Part shown: positions 6,326-6,696 of the stretch, piece by piece | Position numbering within the stretch: position 1 is the stretch's first letter | How the letters are laid out: each line of letters starts with the position of its first letter | Assembly (NCBI GenBank): GCA_002426025.1 | Contig: DINP01000029.1 | Coordinates: 1 to 6,696 of the forward strand | DNA from: Bacteroidales bacterium UBA5537 | GTDB lineage: Bacteria; Bacteroidota; Bacteroidia; Bacteroidales; Lentimicrobiaceae | Reading direction: 5' to 3' | DNA length: 6,696 nucleotides | Made by a program: the position numbers and the translations under genes | Notes under the pieces: generated by a model | Databases searched by the model: none | Told to the model about the DNA's origin: nothing | Seen by the model: the letters and a program-made list of their open reading frames with translations, nothing else

Positions 6326-6696
6326 ATGCAAGGAATAGTAAAAACTTTTGACATTGGAGACGGAAGGACCGTTTCTATCGAGACCGGCCGTTTGGCCAAG
6401 CAGGCAGATGGTTCTGTCGTTGTTAGAATGGGCGATACCATGCTTTTGGCTACCGTAGTTGCCCGAAAAGAAGCCGCCGAAAATGTAGATTTTATGCCTC
6501 TTTCGGTTGAATACCGTGAGAAATATGCCTCCTCCGGACGATTTCCCGGTGGATTTTTTAAACGCGAAGCACGTCCTTCTGATTATGAAGTACTGATCGC
6601 CCGTTTGGTTGACAGGGCTTTAAGGCCATTGTTTCCCGATGATTTTCATGCTGAAACACAGGTAATTATTACACTCATCTCATCCGATGAAAATAT
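6326..6696 (+). CDS. pnp: Polynucleotide phosphorylase, N-terminal part (cut by window end)
   Basis: PNPase degrades RNA from the 3' end by phosphorolysis, releasing nucleoside diphosphates, and works as a ring-shaped trimer in RNA turnover. Only the first 123 codons are present, with two bases of the next; the full protein is usually about 700-740 residues. The visible part is the first RNase PH-like domain. It shows DIGDGRTVSIETGRLAKQADGS (9-30, read in two parts: the strand start and the GRLAKQADGS loop), then MGDTMLLATVV (35-45) and DFMPLSVEY (55-63). The RNA-gripping FFKR loop (77-80) corresponds to FFRR of E. coli, and RLVDRALRPLFP is at 93-104. The ATG at 6326 gives the expected N-terminus and no longer frame is supported. 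The gene follows rpsO with its own probable promoter and a structured leader. The catalytic second domain and the KH/S1 domains lie beyond the window. Confidence 0.97.
   Translation, partial: MQGIVKTFDIGDGRTVSIETGRLAKQADGSVVVRMGDTMLLATVVARKEAAENVDFMPLSVEYREKYASSGRFPGGFFKREARPSDYEVLIARLVDRALRPLFPDDFHAETQVIITLISSDEN

Noticed and set aside
1..6696. Mobile elements, CRISPR arrays, tRNA or rRNA, or a new defence-type system
   Set aside because: No repeat-spacer pattern, transposase-like frame, tRNA fold or terminal repeats were seen. All large reading frames belong to well-known families and the gene order is ordinary.

Overview
The window looks like ordinary chromosomal DNA from a member of the Bacteroidota. 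Four observations support this: promoter-like TAnnTTTG elements sit in front of three transcription units; clear Shine-Dalgarno sequences are largely absent; the S15 protein is 89 residues and carries phylum-like sequence (the TER and VGKRR segments); and the partial PNPase has the FFKREARPSDYE form that I recall from this phylum. The placement is by eye and does not go below phylum level.

Positions 1-241 are non-coding. They hold a strong intrinsic terminator for an unseen upstream gene (62-94). After it come two overlapping Bacteroidota-type promoters (110-139 and 136-165) and two inverted repeats (104-120 and 213-227) that share the core TTTGGCAA. These could be operators for an unseen regulator.

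Positions 242-5743 form a tight three-gene tripartite RND efflux operon on the + strand. It encodes a periplasmic adaptor (242-1327), a 1032-residue proton-driven RND pump of the HAE1/AcrB type (1324-4422, ATGA overlap with the adaptor gene) and a TolC-family outer-membrane channel (preferred start 4427, stop ending at 5743). Together they should span both membranes and export amphiphilic compounds. The proton-relay residues of the pump and the TolC-docking RxxxLxxxxxxS motif of the adaptor are intact. The substrate cannot be read from the sequence.

Positions 5744-6696 hold housekeeping RNA-metabolism genes. A weak terminator candidate and a good promoter precede rpsO (S15, 5881-6150). A perfect 12-bp terminator hairpin follows, then another promoter-like element, then a striking bulged hairpin predicted at the very 5' end of the pnp mRNA (6272-6304), and finally the first 123 codons of pnp (from 6326), cut by the window end. 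The rpsO-pnp order is the same as in E. coli.

I see no mobile element, CRISPR array, tRNA or rRNA, and no clearly new protein system. The observations most worth following are regulatory: the pnp leader hairpin and the paired dyads at the efflux promoter.
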